NCBI GenBank assembly: GCA_013368315.1
Contig: JAACJM010000007.1
Coordinates: 124,001 to 188,000 of the forward strand
Source of the DNA: Tetrapyrgos nigripes
Lineage: Eukaryota; Basidiomycota; Agaricomycetes; Agaricales; Campanellaceae
Length of the DNA: 64,000 nucleotides
Reading direction: 5' to 3'
The stretch's first letter is position 1, and each line of letters opens with the position of its first letter. This document shows, piece after piece, positions 45,609 to 57,464 of the stretch. Below the pieces are notes generated by a model. It saw only the letters and a program-made list of their open reading frames with translations, did not search any database and was not told the origin of the DNA. Position numbers and translations under genes: made by a program.

Positions 45609-47676
45609 TCACTCTTTGCAGAATTGCCTCAACGCATTCAGCATGTACACATCATGTTCCTTTTCCATCCGCCCATATTCCTTTACACCTTGTGGCCAGA
45701 TAATTGCCCTAGAGAGCATTGAAGGATATCTGCCTTCACCTTGCTTTGCAGCCCAGTCGAAATCAACCAGGACAGCTCGGTTGTCTTGCAGCACCATGAT
45801 GTTAGGTAAGCGGAGGTCACCGAAAACAATGTCGTTTTCATGCAGAAGGTTGATAGCCCGCCCAATATCTTGAAACACGGTTTTCTCCATCTTGCGATTT
45901 TCGATCTCCCAGAACAATGCCATCTTTCCCTGAATATGCTCCATGACGATCATAGTACACCCCCCAAGAACAGCGCAATGATAATATAGTTTAGGTGCGA
46001 GGTTGGCGTTTGCAAGAATGTTGTGTGCCTCTACATTGTAGCGTTCAGCGAATTTGACCACCACTTCTCCAACAGGAATTGAAGAGCAACGGCCGGAGCT
46101 GGTCGCCACGTAAATAGCATGAGTCATGTTTGCCTGGCGTTCCGCCCGTTCCTCCTCAGCATTGACCACTTGGACTCCTGTGCGCGAGAGTTTCTTAATG
46201 AAGCGCAACCCCAAAGTCTCTAGTAGCACCTCGTCGTCAGGTCCCTCTACGCGCACAGGTTTAGGGAAAAGGTGGCTGCCGCCGCGCGGTGCCGGATCTG
46301 GGTTTGTTTTGAGGCCAGTATAGAATTTGGAGAGCCCAACAAACGTCTCCTTCAGGGCTTGCAAAGCACGTGCAAGACGGACAACCCGTTTGTCCATATC
46401 AAAGCTACCAGAGAGGTCCTCCGAGTAGAGAGTGTTCAGGTAGACAGTATCAGTGAAGATTACACTTGATATCATCAATTCCGTTCCAGCAAGTGAAAGC
46501 AGAACAGATGGGCAATTGGACCTGCCCCAAAGGTGCCGAGACTAGAGAGCACTCCCTTAGCCGGCAAACAATGGGAGACAAAAATGAACACGAACCAGCG
46601 CATTGTCACAGAAAATGTTGATATAGTCAACAGCAGCCTGGACCTGGGGATTTCCTTGGCTGCCTTTCTCGTTCTTCAGCTCAAAGATGAGCGAATGGGG
46701 CCAATATACCCCCGGCTTCGCGCTGAGATTTGGAAGAGGTGATTAGTACGATCCGCCTGGGAACATTTCCCTGAGAAGCTCGAACACAGGTACCTGTCGT
46801 TGATTTTCAGCTGAGCATAAGTTAGCCGACATGGAGAACAGTCGTCCAGCGAAATCAACCATATCGGATGTAAGTTCAACCGTTTCAAGGTTGTCGAGTT
46901 TATGGGACAGGGTGGCGAGATGAGGGTCGAACAGGGCATTCAGGGGTCCGTAGTACTGCACTGGTCTCCCAGCACAAATGCTGTGGTCTCCATTGAGACA
47001 TTTGTCGGGATTTTGGGCGCATATGGATGGAGATGCGATAAGTGCGAAGCGGCGCATGACAGCATTATGTTCTGGAAAGCGAGACGACAGGTCAGTGTTG
47101 TAGAGTGAAGAGAGTATCAGTACCTTGCATCATAGAAACTCGACCACGAAGGGCCTGATCAGGTAGATCATGAATGAGTCCCAGGTCTGCAAAGGCCGTC
47201 GGTGGACAGACCATAAGAGTGGCAGGATAACGTACGCTCCAGGGCTGCATATCTCGGTCAGACGGAGGCAGTGATAGAGCAGCATTTGCACACCTAGCTC
47301 GTCACTGCAATGAATTCAAACGTATCGCACTCCATACCATTATCTGGCCAAATTCTCCGGACATTACCAGCACTGACAGGTTCTAGTGCATCCTCGAGGT
47401 GGTGTTGAATCCAATTATGCACCCTCGCAAGAACATCTTCTTTTGGTAATACTGGAACGTCCCGGGCCTATAAAGAGTGAGTCAAAATGAGCTCGAAGAG
47501 AAGTGAAACAACTTCACCATGTAAAATGTGAGCTTCGACCTCCGAGTCAGTTTGGTCACTTCTCGGATCTTGGCTTCCAGCTGGAGTAGATTGTCTGATG
47601 GAAAAGCTTCTACGAGACAATAGGGCTGCTCGAGATCAGCGGACAATATGTAGCCCTTCAGATAAATCGTGGTCAT
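45609..47676 (-). CDS. Crinkler-like protein with nuclease-like and kinase domains
   Basis: The ATG at 47674-47676 gives MTTIYLKGYILSADLEQPYC and LVEAFPSDNLLQLEAKIREV, a ubiquitin-like header of the Crinkler (CRN) type. Further exons give VPVLPKEDVLARVHNWIQHH, a middle with YYGPLNALFDPHLATLSHKL, and LIFELKNEKGSQGNPQVQAAVDY, a D/E-x-K-type restriction-endonuclease-fold core. The C-terminal exon (45609-46478) is kinase-like: VVVKF, NLAPKLYYH, MIVMEHIQGKM, INLLHENDIVFGDLRLPNIM (an HxD-loop equivalent with GDL in place of HRD) and VLVDFDWA (in place of DFG). Header, nuclease and kinase order is known for CRN-type proteins. Between the middle and nuclease parts there is an in-frame TAA (46743-46745), avoided only by a 27-nt GT-AG intron, so the gene may be inactive. 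Its role in fungi that are not pathogens is unclear; roles in conflict or defence have been proposed for the family. Confidence 0.6.
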
Positions 47677-47853
47677 GGTTGAAAATGTAGAGAAAGGTGG
47701 TAGTAACGCTTTGAGACCTTGTTGCACAATGCCAACTTGTCGCCGATCGCGAGAAGAAATTTTCTAGTAGAATGCGCTCAAGCTATGCGGCACAACCTAC
47801 ACCGTTACACAAGGTTCTTCCATGTTCCGTGTGTGATATCCGTCAAACTAAAC

Positions 47854-48435
47854 GCTATTCACCCACCAAAACTACAGAGCACGTGACTTGATTTCATAAC
47901 CCCGCCGCGCGCCCGCGCTCACTGTGCAAAGTCCATTCGAGTTCACTATTGGGCCTGCGGCTCTTCAACGCAGTGCTTTTTCATCGCTTTTTCGTGTTTC
48001 GCGACTATTTACAATGTACTACACTTAGTATATCCATAACACACGCTGTGATGATGTACATATGTACTAAGTAGTGAGATGTAGGCTGAAAGCGATCAAC
48101 AGGATGTCGGACCGCGAAGTTTTTTTTCTTTTCTTTTTGCAGCGCGGTCCATATGTCCAACCCACAACTCAAAGAAACCCCTAGTCGGCCAACACTTTAA
48201 ACCCACTGATTTGACCAGTATATACTTGAGTATACTTTAGCACTGCTTATATTCAGGCTATACTCAGTGTAGTACATTTTAAGTAGTCTAAACCCACGAA
48301 AAAGCGATGAAAAAACGCTACGTTGAAGAGCCGCAGGCCCGATAGCGAACTCGAATGGACTTTGCGCAGTGAGCGCGCGCGCGGCGGGTTTATGCAATCA
48401 AGTCACGTGCTCTGCGGTTTTGGTGGGTGAATAGC
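47854..48435. repeat. Foldback element with 180-bp inverted arms
   Basis: Arms 47854-48033 and 48259-48435 are reverse complements with roughly one difference in ten, separated by about 225 bases. The outer ends are gctattcacccaccaaaac and its inverse. Shared blocks include gagcacgtgacttgatt, caaagtccattcgagttc, cctgcggctcttcaacg and atgtactacac. The central part has T-rich sequence and a short ggaccgcg/cgcggtcc hairpin. No coding capacity. The structure resembles a MITE or foldback element; no convincing target-site duplication is visible. It lies between the divergent CRN-like and F-box starts, so it may affect both promoters. Confidence 0.85.
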
Positions 48436-48509
48436 ACTTGGGCGGCAATGCATATTTGGAAAGATCTTTTGGGCAAACATAAATGACGAATTTATACTCG
48501 GCGCCGGAA

Positions 48510-48556
48510 CTACTCCATATGGCTGTTTGGCCTCAAATCGGTCCCATATGGAGTAG
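48510..48556. repeat. 13-nt perfect inverted repeat
   Basis: Arms ctactccatatgg and ccatatggagtag around a 21-base loop, about 200 bases upstream of the F-box start at 48759. Could be a dimeric binding site or a hairpin; function unknown. Confidence 0.7.
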
Positions 48557-48758
48557 ACCCGAGCGAGCAAAAATGGCACTGAAAAATCCGAAATTTAAGT
48601 TTGCACAGAGATCTTTGGAAATATGCAACGCCGCCCAAGGTGTAGCGTTTAGTGTTGCTCAACGCCAGTTGAGCCAAACAACTTGCTCTTGACCTTTTCG
48701 CCCTCATAACTCCATATGTGAACTCCAGGTTCACAATCTAGTTGCAGAATCTCCTCGA

Positions 48759-50339
48759 ATGCAGGATCTCGCTGTCATGAACGTACGCCCAGCTCTTAAC
48801 TTCAGGATGATGGAAGAAACTAACATGTGTCTGCTTGGATGATGTATCCAGCCTTTCGGTCGACCCCCAATCCATATCAACGACCTTCCTGTCGAGTTAT
48901 TGCGGATAATTATGGAGGAGGCGACCCCATTCCTCAATTTCTCTGACCTCGAGTATGGATCGCCCATGTCCATACTCGGAGTGTGCAGGAAATGGCGGGA
49001 TATCCTGATAACTTTCCCAAAGCTTTGGTACAACTTCTTGATCATGAACTCGCCAGAGGACGACCCCCTGGACCCAATGCTGTCAGAGGACAACATTCGC
49101 ACCTGGGTCGGAAGATCCCAATCCCGTCCTTTGAAAATCCTCATCTATACTGTTCGCAAATCCGACAACCTCCAAGCGGCAGTCCGACACTTCATCACGC
49201 ATGCCAGTCGAAAGATTGGAAGTCTTTCCATTTGTTCTCGAGCACCGCTCGCTTCAGACGATTTTTACGTGTCTTTGGATTGTCCAGAGGAGTTGCCCTG
49301 TCTGGAACAAGTTAGTATCTTCTTCGAGAATAGGGAGGAAGGAAGAGGCTGGTGGGCCAAACTGGTTCACAATGCAGTAGCGCTTCGCAATCTGACATGG
49401 TGCATGTGCCCCGGTTACCTCCAGTGGACGCGACTTTCCCAACTCACCCGAGTTGAGCTCATTTGGCCCCTCTGTCCATCACAAGCTCTACACATCCTTG
49501 AGTGTATACCTGGTCTCCTCGAGTTCGTGATAGACCTTCACGCATATGGGGGAATCAGACTCGCTATGCTACACCCTTCCGTGCCCGATATACCCGAAGC
49601 CTCCAGAGGGATCCATCTCGTCCATCACTTGCGGTCTCTCAGGATCTACACGACTAGCCAAGTGCGATTGGATATCAGGCACTTTATCAAGTCACTCACT
49701 CTCCCGTCTCTGACGGAACTGGAATTCGCATCTCGCAGCAGGGACCAGGCCAAGGTATGGTCTCAGGACCATATCCTTTCCTTGCTGAATCGGTCATCCT
49801 GCACGTTAAGACGCCTAAAACTCTTTAGTATGGATCTTACCGAAGAGGAGGCTATCGAATTACTGCGTCTCGACTCCATGCGCTTGTCTTTGGAGGAGTT
49901 GATAATCTCACAAAAGGTCACGGCTGTTCCAAGTCCTCAGGTTCCAATAGTTGGAGAGAAGTTTCTCAAATTCCTCACTGTGCCAGACGAGCCGACTTCT
50001 TCACATACAAGGACGACATCCCTCATGCTTCCTCATTTACGCCGTCTCGTGCTCTCCAATACGCTCGGGGATGATACTGACATCGCTCTCTTGAAAATGG
50101 TCAATTCCAGATATCCCACTGCAAAGCACGGTGTCGATACGTTTGAACGTCTACTCCTTGTCAAGAAGCGTTCAGATGACGATATCGCAGAGGAACAGGA
50201 ACCGGAGGCTGTAGAGTTAATCAAGCAGGTTGGGTTTGATTTGACTCTTAGGGACGGGTTTGACTGGTATTGCGTCGAGTCCAACGGGGTTCCGACTACT
50301 CCCATACTCGAAACGATGCGAGAAATGACGGGTCAATGA
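48759..50339 (+). CDS. F-box protein, divergent subfamily
   Basis: A short first exon (MQDLAVMN, 48759-48782) and an intron (48783-48851) lead to PFGRPPIHINDLPVELLRII, a standard F-box start, then MEEATPF and ILGVCRKWRDILITFPKLWY (the VCRxWRxI...P.LW signature). About 400 residues with irregular leucine-rich segments follow (RLSQLTRVELIW, LHILECIPGLLEFVI, LTLPSLTELEFAS, LMLPHLRRLVLSN). They end FDLTLRDGFDWYCVES and PILETMREMTGQ. Total about 495 residues. It lacks the LPPLDVTRFR leader and coiled coil of the other F-box genes in the window, so it belongs to another subfamily. Likely an SCF substrate adaptor; the first exon is a by-eye choice and a longer leader is possible. Confidence 0.78.
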
Positions 50340-50573
50340 TGGGTGTATCTAGATGAAGTCACTCTTGGTTAGTTTTTCGTAATCCTGGACGACGCTAATC
50401 GAGAGCAAGGGCCATTCACATTGCTAACATGTTACTAGTCACTACCATAATAATACATACAATCATAATTACGTAGATAAGAGAATAGAGGATCAGAGGG
50501 AAAGAATGAAGCAGAACAAACAAGCAATTATCATCCTATACTGGGAGATATTGAAACGGCTCTTAATATCCTA

Positions 50574-51960
50574 TCATAGATCCTTGTACCACCTCCCAAC
50601 CTTCCCATATGCACTCTCCTTGTCTTTCTCATGGAGCAACAACGTCGAAAACACATGTGGACAATCCGGTTCCTCCAAATCCAACACCCTCTCCTTACCC
50701 AAATCCCTAACCAACCTATCCCTGAACGTCCACACCACATCCCTCAAAATCTCCGAACCTCCATATGTCAAAGCCACGTCAGGGAATTCCTTAAACAGCC
50801 CTTTAACCTCTTCGTCTGTGAGATTTTTCGAAGCAGGTGAAATGTATACATTCTTCTCTGCTTCTTCCTTTGGCAAGTTTCCTAGGACGGCGCGAACGCA
50901 ATAGTCTGTAGGTTGGATGAAGGGGCTCACGATGTCTGATCTCTGGAAGAGAGTCATCGAGGAGGTTGAAGTGACATGGGACATCCCCCAGTCGACCGCT
51001 GGGGATTCGAGCCAAAGGGCTCTAGGGAGAGGAAGGCTCAAACCCGAACCGTCACGACGGTGAAGGCCTTGCCGAATAATATAAAGCAACATGCCCACTG
51101 CCAACGCTCCACCCGCTGAACTACCACTGACGATGATATCGTTTGAGTCGATGCCGAGGGTGTGGACGAGATAGTAGTACCCTGATAGAGCGTCGATGAG
51201 GCCTGCGGGGAAGCCGTTGGCTAACGGGTATGGAGAAGCTTGGGCAAGACGGTATTCAATGGCGAAAATGTTGGCACCTGGACAGTGTTTGAGGATCGGG
51301 GTGGAGGTTTCGCCGGTGAGAGGATCAGAAGGATGGGCAGAGCCTAACTATTATCGTCATGGACAATATGGATCGGTTTGGTTGAGGTCAGTATGTAATA
51401 TCCTAGATAGAAGGTAACACTCACGACAAAACCTCCGCCTGCGGTAAACCGGATAGACATAAATATATCAGTTCGCATTTTTCACGTCAAGCAGAGAAAA
51501 GCAACATACCGTGCATAAAGTAAAACATCTTCGTGCCAGGTGGAGGCTTTTTAAATCCTTCTTCGAGTACCCCAGGCCCATACCAATATCCCCACCTCCT
51601 CTCTGGTTTGACACCGTTCAACCGAGCAGCCTCTTTCACATCCGCAACGATTCCTTCCTCAGGTATAGGTTCAACAAAACTAAACCCAACACCAAACTGT
51701 TTCCTAGCAGATTCAGCTCCCTTGTCCGGTGAAAGATGGGGAGTAATTCCAGTCTGTCCTATGAAGACGACAACTTGTCTATACAAGTCCACATAGACTG
51801 TACGCGCCAAACTCCAAGTGGGTCTTGGTCGGATGAATATGGCGCGAAGGATAAAGAAGGGAAGTTTGATGAACGGGATCGTGATAAGTTTGTAGAGGGT
51901 GTAGAGGAGTTTGAGAGGTTGCCGGCGGAAACGAAAAGTGAAGTTGGTTTGAGAAGACAT
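50574..51960 (-). CDS. Alpha/beta hydrolase, HSL-type
   Basis: The N-terminus MSSQTNFTFRFRRQPLKLLY continues into a hydrophobic segment (IPFIKLPFFILRAIFI, about residues 27-42) that probably anchors it to a membrane. Then come RRWGYWYGPGVLEEGF and MFYFMHG, and two introns between which a tiny exon completes the oxyanion-hole motif HGGGFV. Next are LGSAHPSDPLTGETSTPILK, IFAIEYRLAQASPYPL, the nucleophile elbow GSSAGG and ALWLESPAVDWGM. The C-terminal part (FPDVALTYGGSEILRDVV, DCPHVFSTLLL) supplies the likely acid Asp/Glu and the catalytic His. This is the hormone-sensitive-lipase/alpha-beta hydrolase-3 fold, with steryl-acetyl-hydrolase-like enzymes as the nearest fungal analogues I know. The substrate is unknown. 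Length about 410 residues, and all joins are in frame. Confidence 0.87.
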
Positions 51961-52410
51961 CTTTCTTGAAGATGGTTAGGGAAAGAAAGGAATCCCTGGT
52001 CGCTCAGCGAATAGACGGCATTACTCATGTATGTACTAGTAGTGGGACGACCCGGTGACGGATGATGAGAAAAACCGCTTTCTCGGGTGCCCGAGGTACC
52101 GAGCTGCTGCTGCGAGCATACAACCTCAGGCCTCAGACCTTGCGCGGACCTCACTTTGACCTCGCTTCAAGTTGACAAGTGCTCTAAAGGATTTTTAGAC
52201 TGCCAAAAACTCACCAACGAAATGGCCTCAATCGCCTTATTAAAACGCAATCCAAGAAGGGCGCCCAGCTCACTTGGCCTGACATTATTGGAATCAAGAA
52301 GGGGCAGGAAATATGAACAAAGCAAGACAATATGTTTACCTTATTGGCGGATGGGGGTAAGGTATGTAATAGCTATTTATGATAATGGTCCGTCAACGCA
52401 TTCAATGTTT
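51961..52410. other. Intergenic, hydrolase promoter and TPR-gene 3' end
   Basis: Both neighbours are on the minus strand. No gene recognised; the short frame at 52087-52419 (plus) is not protein-like and overlaps the last exon of the TPR gene. Confidence 0.4.
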
Positions 52411-55400
52411 TCACAATGAAGTCGCCTCCTTCCAATCACTCCAGGGTACGCGATAAGCAGCTACAGAAAACGAGGATCAAATCAAAGCCTCAAAGGATCT
52501 TTCAGAACGACACTCACCTGTCTGCTGAATGTCATTTCTAATCGGCTCAACAGTCCATCCTTCCCTCTTCATCTTCTCAAACCTTGACTTCCTCATCTTC
52601 CAAACAACCTTCCCAGACCTCATATCACACTGCTCTACAATAGTTTGCACATAAATCTGCCCCTTCTTCGTCAATTTACCTTCAACGACCTCGTTCATCT
52701 TCTTGGCCAAAATATTAGCTTCAGGAGCGCCAGGCTGTCTGAATACTAGTGACAGGGTCGGATCATTGTTGAAGAGAAAGGGTGTATTATACGACAATGC
52801 CCACTGAGTCATGTTGGCCTCGTAGCAACCCATTTCGTCCATCGACGCAACATGGAAATCGTCCTCGGACTTTTGACTGTCATTCGGAAGAAGAAGTGGG
52901 AATGGTAGCATCTCGTACGCAGAACTGATCATCAGTTCGAAATCGAGCATCCAGGGGTGTAGGTGAAGCTTTCTTTTTGGTACACTACGGTCGTGCTCGC
53001 GCAGAGGTATAGGAGCTTGGCCCACATAAGGAACAGCTGTGGAATACAGACTGTCTGTGACGACATCCGACAGGAAGTGGGACAGATAATGTCCGGGGTA
53101 GCCAATATTGTGGAGATGGAGAAGGATGTTGAGGAAAGTAGTGAGGTTGTTGGGTAGTCGGACTCGCCATCTATCGCGTTGGGCATCACCAGGAGCAATT
53201 GTATTTAACAAAATCCTTGTAAGCCAGTGAGTGAGTTCTGCACGAGAAGTGAGCTGAGAAAGGGGGAGTGGGTATGATTGGGACAGAGGTACTAGAGTGA
53301 TGAGACCGAAGACGGGAACCATATCTTTGACGCGGAGTCCAAGGAATCGCTTCAATTCGCTGGAATACAGCAAAGTATAGCTGTAGAGTAGAAAACGATG
53401 GTCAATTCTAGCTGAAGAACACAAATGGTCAACTTACGTATGACAAAAGTCATCCCCAGACTTCCAATTTCCGCAATTGAGCAGACAGTTCGAGGACGTA
53501 CTAGCATGAGGGTCATCCTCGAGACACGGGGCTACGTAGATAGCTGAGTTCAAAGGACCATGCGTATAATCACTGAACAAAAGATGTCAGTGCCGAATTA
53601 TGGAACAAGAAAATAAAAAGGATCAAACGCACGGTACATTGCTTTGCCAAATTCGCATAAATTTGCGAGGAAACTCTTCTGGCCTGTCAGTATCCTTCCC
53701 CAACCTCATACTCAACAGTCTCTGACACATGTCGCCTCGCAGTATCTCCCATTTAACTTTGTCCTTCATTGCCTTGAGTGCTTCCGCCACACCGTCAAAG
53801 AAAGCAGAGGCGATCGAAAATGAAGGGCAGTCTTTATTGATGTCTCGTTTCTTGTCAAGGACCCCCAGACGTTCAGCGGCTTGTTCGAGTTGTTGCATGA
53901 TATCGAAGGTCTCGAAACAGAGATCGGGGTAGCCAGTCGCATGTTCCGTTGTGAGTGTAGCACCCTGTATGAGAGCATTCAGAATACGTATAGAATAAAT
54001 GACGGTTAGGTAAAAGTTGTCAAGACTCACGAAATTCTTCCAACCTGGTTTCGCATACGCCTGCTCTTGGAATGAGTCCTATAGACGACAGTCCTCTTCA
54101 AACGGCTCTGAACAATGATAGAAAGCATAGAACGTACAAACAGCGAAATATTAGGCTTCCAGTTGTTTTCGATGAAGGTTTTTGCCTGTAATATGCTATG
54201 AGCCTACAAACCCAAAGACGATCGTGATGCCAGAAGGATGCATACAGATTTGACACCTTCATCCGTTGTCTCCGGCGAGGGTCTCCGTCTTCTATCTTCG
54301 ATATCCCTCAAAACTCTCCAGGCCTCCTCCAACGGCTTCGATTCTTTGAGTATCTTCTTTGGCGGAACGAGAACCTTCACTCCCTTGTATAAAGCTGCCT
54401 CCATAGTCATCACACCTTTATCAAAGCCTCCGCTCCCAGTAGCTTCCAAAAAATAATCCAAGATCTCGTCTCTGGCTAATTTTAACCAGAGTCCTCTGTC
54501 ACCCTCTGGATCACTCGCTTTTGGATAGTCCGGTATTTCTGGCATGAGTTCGCGAGCCCGTTTGATGACTTCTTTGTCTGGCATTTTGTCGACCTCGGCA
54601 CGGAGCGCCTTGGTACGCTCAGCTTCATGGGCTTGCATCTCCGCTGCGATGATGGGTAAAGAGTCGAGCATTTCACCGTTGGTCTCTGATGAGGGAGTGT
54701 GATATTGAAGAGTCATACTGGAGGACTTAGAAGGCGCTCTGGTCTTCCAATACGTGAGGCTGTCGATTAGACTGGGAATGACTGATGGGACGATGTAGAT
54801 CCAGGAAGGGAGTTTTGCGGGATCTGATTGCAGGATGGTGAGGAGATGATCTACGGTGTTCATGAATCTGCGGGCCATCAGTATTTCTGAGAGACTTTCC
54901 TTCAAAATATGGGCATACCTTTGAAAACAGACTGGAGGCATGAGTGCGGACGCGAAAGTATAGAGAATAGTCGCTTTGATCTCATCACATTCCGTTCTGG
55001 ATTTGGCCGATATGAGATCTTCAAGAAGAAGCATAATGATGAGGTCCCGAGCGAGTGCCGTAGGATGAATATCAAGAAGGGTCAGATGGACGTTGAGCTC
55101 CTTTTTATGTAGCTTCGACAACCTTTCGTAGGCTCTGTGTATCCCGATCATCGACGCGTAGACGTGACGCGCTGTGCCCAAATAGTTTCGTCAGTAAGGC
55201 AAAACCACAATGATGGGCTGGACTCGCCATCACCAACTCCGGCAAAGAGAAACGCTAGATGTGCTCGTTGTTCAGCCGTCAAGTGGCTCAAGTTCATGGG
55301 GTTTGCTTCCTCCGGTTGAGGACCCCAGTCTTCCACGATAGATAGCGGGTCGTCCTGACCGATCTACCAGAAACGCATCAAAATCAAAGAGCTGGAAGCA

Positions 55401-56212
55401 GTAAACGGCAGGAGCACGTACTGAGTAGTATTCCAGTGATGGACAACTAGTATTCCAGTGATGGACAACTAGTATTCCAGTGATGGACAACTAGTATTCC
55501 AGTGATGGACAACTAGTATTCCAGTGATGGACAACTGTTTCATTGAATGCCTCAGCATATATTGCCATACAGATGAATGTAAGGACTTACAATATTTTCC
55601 TGTACAGAGGCAACCGCGTCAACCTGGTTTTAGCCTCTTCAACCCCGTTCGAAACTGATTTTGCTTCCTCCTCGACGCGTCTCCATTGTTCCCAAGTAAT
55701 CGCGAGCTCCGACTTTGGATCACTCGACTTGCCGAGAGTCTTCAATCGCTCGACTGCGGTCTTTTCCTTCTCGATAGTAAATGTGTTGATCATTCCGTTT
55801 CTTGAACCAAGGCTCAAGGATTTGGCCATTCGAAGGGAGAGACGCGATAGCAAAGAGGAATGGTCATCTTTGGGGTTGGACGCGTTCGAAACGGCGCGGC
55901 AAATGGCTTGAAAACACGCGGAATAATCCCCTAGCTCGTAGAGTGCTGCACTGAGGTTGGATGGGTACACCGGATCCTGGGGAGCTGTAGATTCCGCCTA
56001 TGCATTCAAACAATTACACTAAGCCAATTTAAATTTGCGGTCAGAAATGCACTCACCCTCTTGTATAACGCGACTGCTCTGGTGAAAAGGAAAGAAAAAG
56101 TCTCAGCCTAAGCCCCACTATAAAGAAAAAGGACATACTCAGCAAATTTGCCATTTTGAAAGTGTAAATTTCCCTTTTGCTTCAAGGCAGACGCGTCTTC
56201 AGCTGCGGGCAT
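52411..56212 (-). CDS. TPR and DUF4470 domain protein, intact copy
   Basis: Starts MPAAEDASALKQKGNLHFQN with a TPR-type repeat (KQKGNLHFQNGKFAEY, then YPSNLSAALYELGDYSACFQ). A linker contains SDPKSELAITWEQWRRVEEE. The DUF4470-like region is DDPLSIVEDWG, NLSHLTAEQRAHLAFLFAGV, GD, RHVYASMIGI, VHLTLLDIHPTALARDLIIM, matching the 'L.GCGD.RH...T' pattern of that family. A long C-terminal part follows: LPSWIYIVPSVIPSLIDSLT, MTMEAALYKGVKVLVPPKKI, GPLNSAIYVAP, LTRILLNTIAPGD, RVRLPNNLTTFLNILLHLHN and SVPKRKLHLHPWMLDFELM. A last intron adds AAYRVPWSDWKEATSL, stop at 52411-52413. About ten introns are needed; the join near 55360-55600, which holds the 22-bp repeats, is not solved. Function unknown: TPRs suggest protein binding, and related proteins often carry MYND fingers, which I do not see here. 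Three decayed copies lie in this window. Confidence 0.72.
55426..55535. repeat. Five tandem copies of a 22-bp unit
   Basis: Exactly 110 bases: five back-to-back, identical copies of the unit tagtattccagtgatggaca plus ac. They sit in a non-coding stretch of the TPR/DUF4470 gene between the LPLYRKI exon and the DDPLSIVEDWG exon. Identical units suggest recent expansion and likely length polymorphism. Confidence 0.97.
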
Positions 56213-56543
56213 GGTGGTCAGGACAAAGACACGAAACGAAGCGGACAAGTATATTCGACCACGTGTTAACGCGAAGACCTCCACCGAGTCCAAGACGCCT
56301 CCGGCACACCACTGAAGGTATCTAAATGTGGTCCTTTAAGGCTCTCTGTGGATTGAAGTATGGGTAAGTAGGGTATATATTGTCTCATCAAGTACAGTAC
56401 ATAGATCTCTCGGGCTGATAGTGTAGTACTATGCCCATGTCACTTGAGAAATAAAGATTTCCTGATTTTTGTCGGTGTAAATGCGAGAAGAAAGCGAAAG
56501 CGATTTTCCATATACCAGAAAATACCCAGAAACCCAGCAGACG
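56213..56543. other. TPR-gene promoter region
   Basis: Upstream of the TPR/DUF4470 start. A CACGTG lies near 56261-56266 and an ACGCGT is inside the start of the coding sequence. No gene seen. Confidence 0.45.
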
Positions 56544-57300
56544 TCACAGATCCAACTTCAAGTTCAGTTCCAACCCATCCTCCGCCAAAGCAATGCGTTC
56601 AAATGACCGGACCCAATCTTGGAGCTCCGTAGAAGCACCCTTTCCTCCGCGAGGAGAGGCAGCCTGGATACCAAAAGATTCCAGTCCTCGATAATCTAGC
56701 ACTTGAGTTTTCGCGACTCGACCATTGCGAGTATGAGTTCGGGAGTGGGCAAGTGCAAGCCTTTGCACTCATCCTCGTGGAATGAGATACGAAAATCCGT
56801 CAGTCGAGGAACAAGAAAAGGACCGTCTTGTCGATTATGACATAAGGTCATATTTTCAATGAAGGAAGTGGTAAATACCCTGGACTCCCGAAAACCAAGG
56901 TGGAGGCGGGTAAGTCGTGGGGTGAAGGAAAGGAGTCGGATGAGGTCTTGATCGAAGTCCTGCGCTGAGCGTCAAAGTACTGAGCTGACAGCCAGAATGT
57001 GTGATTAGGTCCTGTACGCTGTTGCCCAGCAGGGTGGCCTCTTCTGGATCCGGATACGCACAATCTAACCAGTAGGACAAGTTGCGAAGAGCCGGTAGTG
57101 TCATGAAGGGAAAGATTTGATGCCCATTGGTCTAAGAAGACATCCAAAAAAATTTGTCCAAAATAGCGACTCAAGGCGAATCCACGTGTGGCAGTGCCGC
57201 GTCTTGGTAACGCAAGCCGTTGTCATCGAGCTGTTGTCAGTTTCCGTTGTCGAACTTCGCCTTGCGAGACCAAGTACAGTAGGCACAATTCTCAGACTCT
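56544..57300 (-). pseudogene. F-box gene relic, C-terminal half
   Basis: Minus-strand pieces equal to the LRR half of the 30667 gene: MTLPALRNLSYWLDCAYPDP, EEATLLGNSVQDLITHSGCQ and LSTLTLSAGL, then in another frame DFDQDLIRLLSFTPRLTRLH, LGFRESRVFTTSF, LVPRLTDF, LPTPELILAMVESRK, then in a third frame LDYRGLESFGIQAA and LQDWVRSFERIALAEDGLEL to the stop at 56544. Two frameshifts are certain, and the F-box half is missing or unrecognisable upstream of 57130. Confidence 0.8.
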
Positions 57301-57464
57301 ACGTTGTCGCATTTTCACTGCAATAAAAACGATACAAATTGTCTACGCATGTAAAAAGTTATGAAAAAACGGTATGTACCGATATTGCATGACTTCAATG
57401 AGCCGCTAGTTGATCAGACAAGAAAATGAGCTACGTAAGGGCAATATCACATACTCAGAAATGT

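Noticed and set aside
53900..54500. Treating the TPR/DUF4470 gene as two genes
   Set aside because: Family copies in this window keep N- and C-terminal blocks in the same order and spacing, and the frames can mostly be joined by short introns.
55426..55535. CRISPR-like array
   Set aside because: Units are contiguous with no spacers; a simple minisatellite in a eukaryotic gene.
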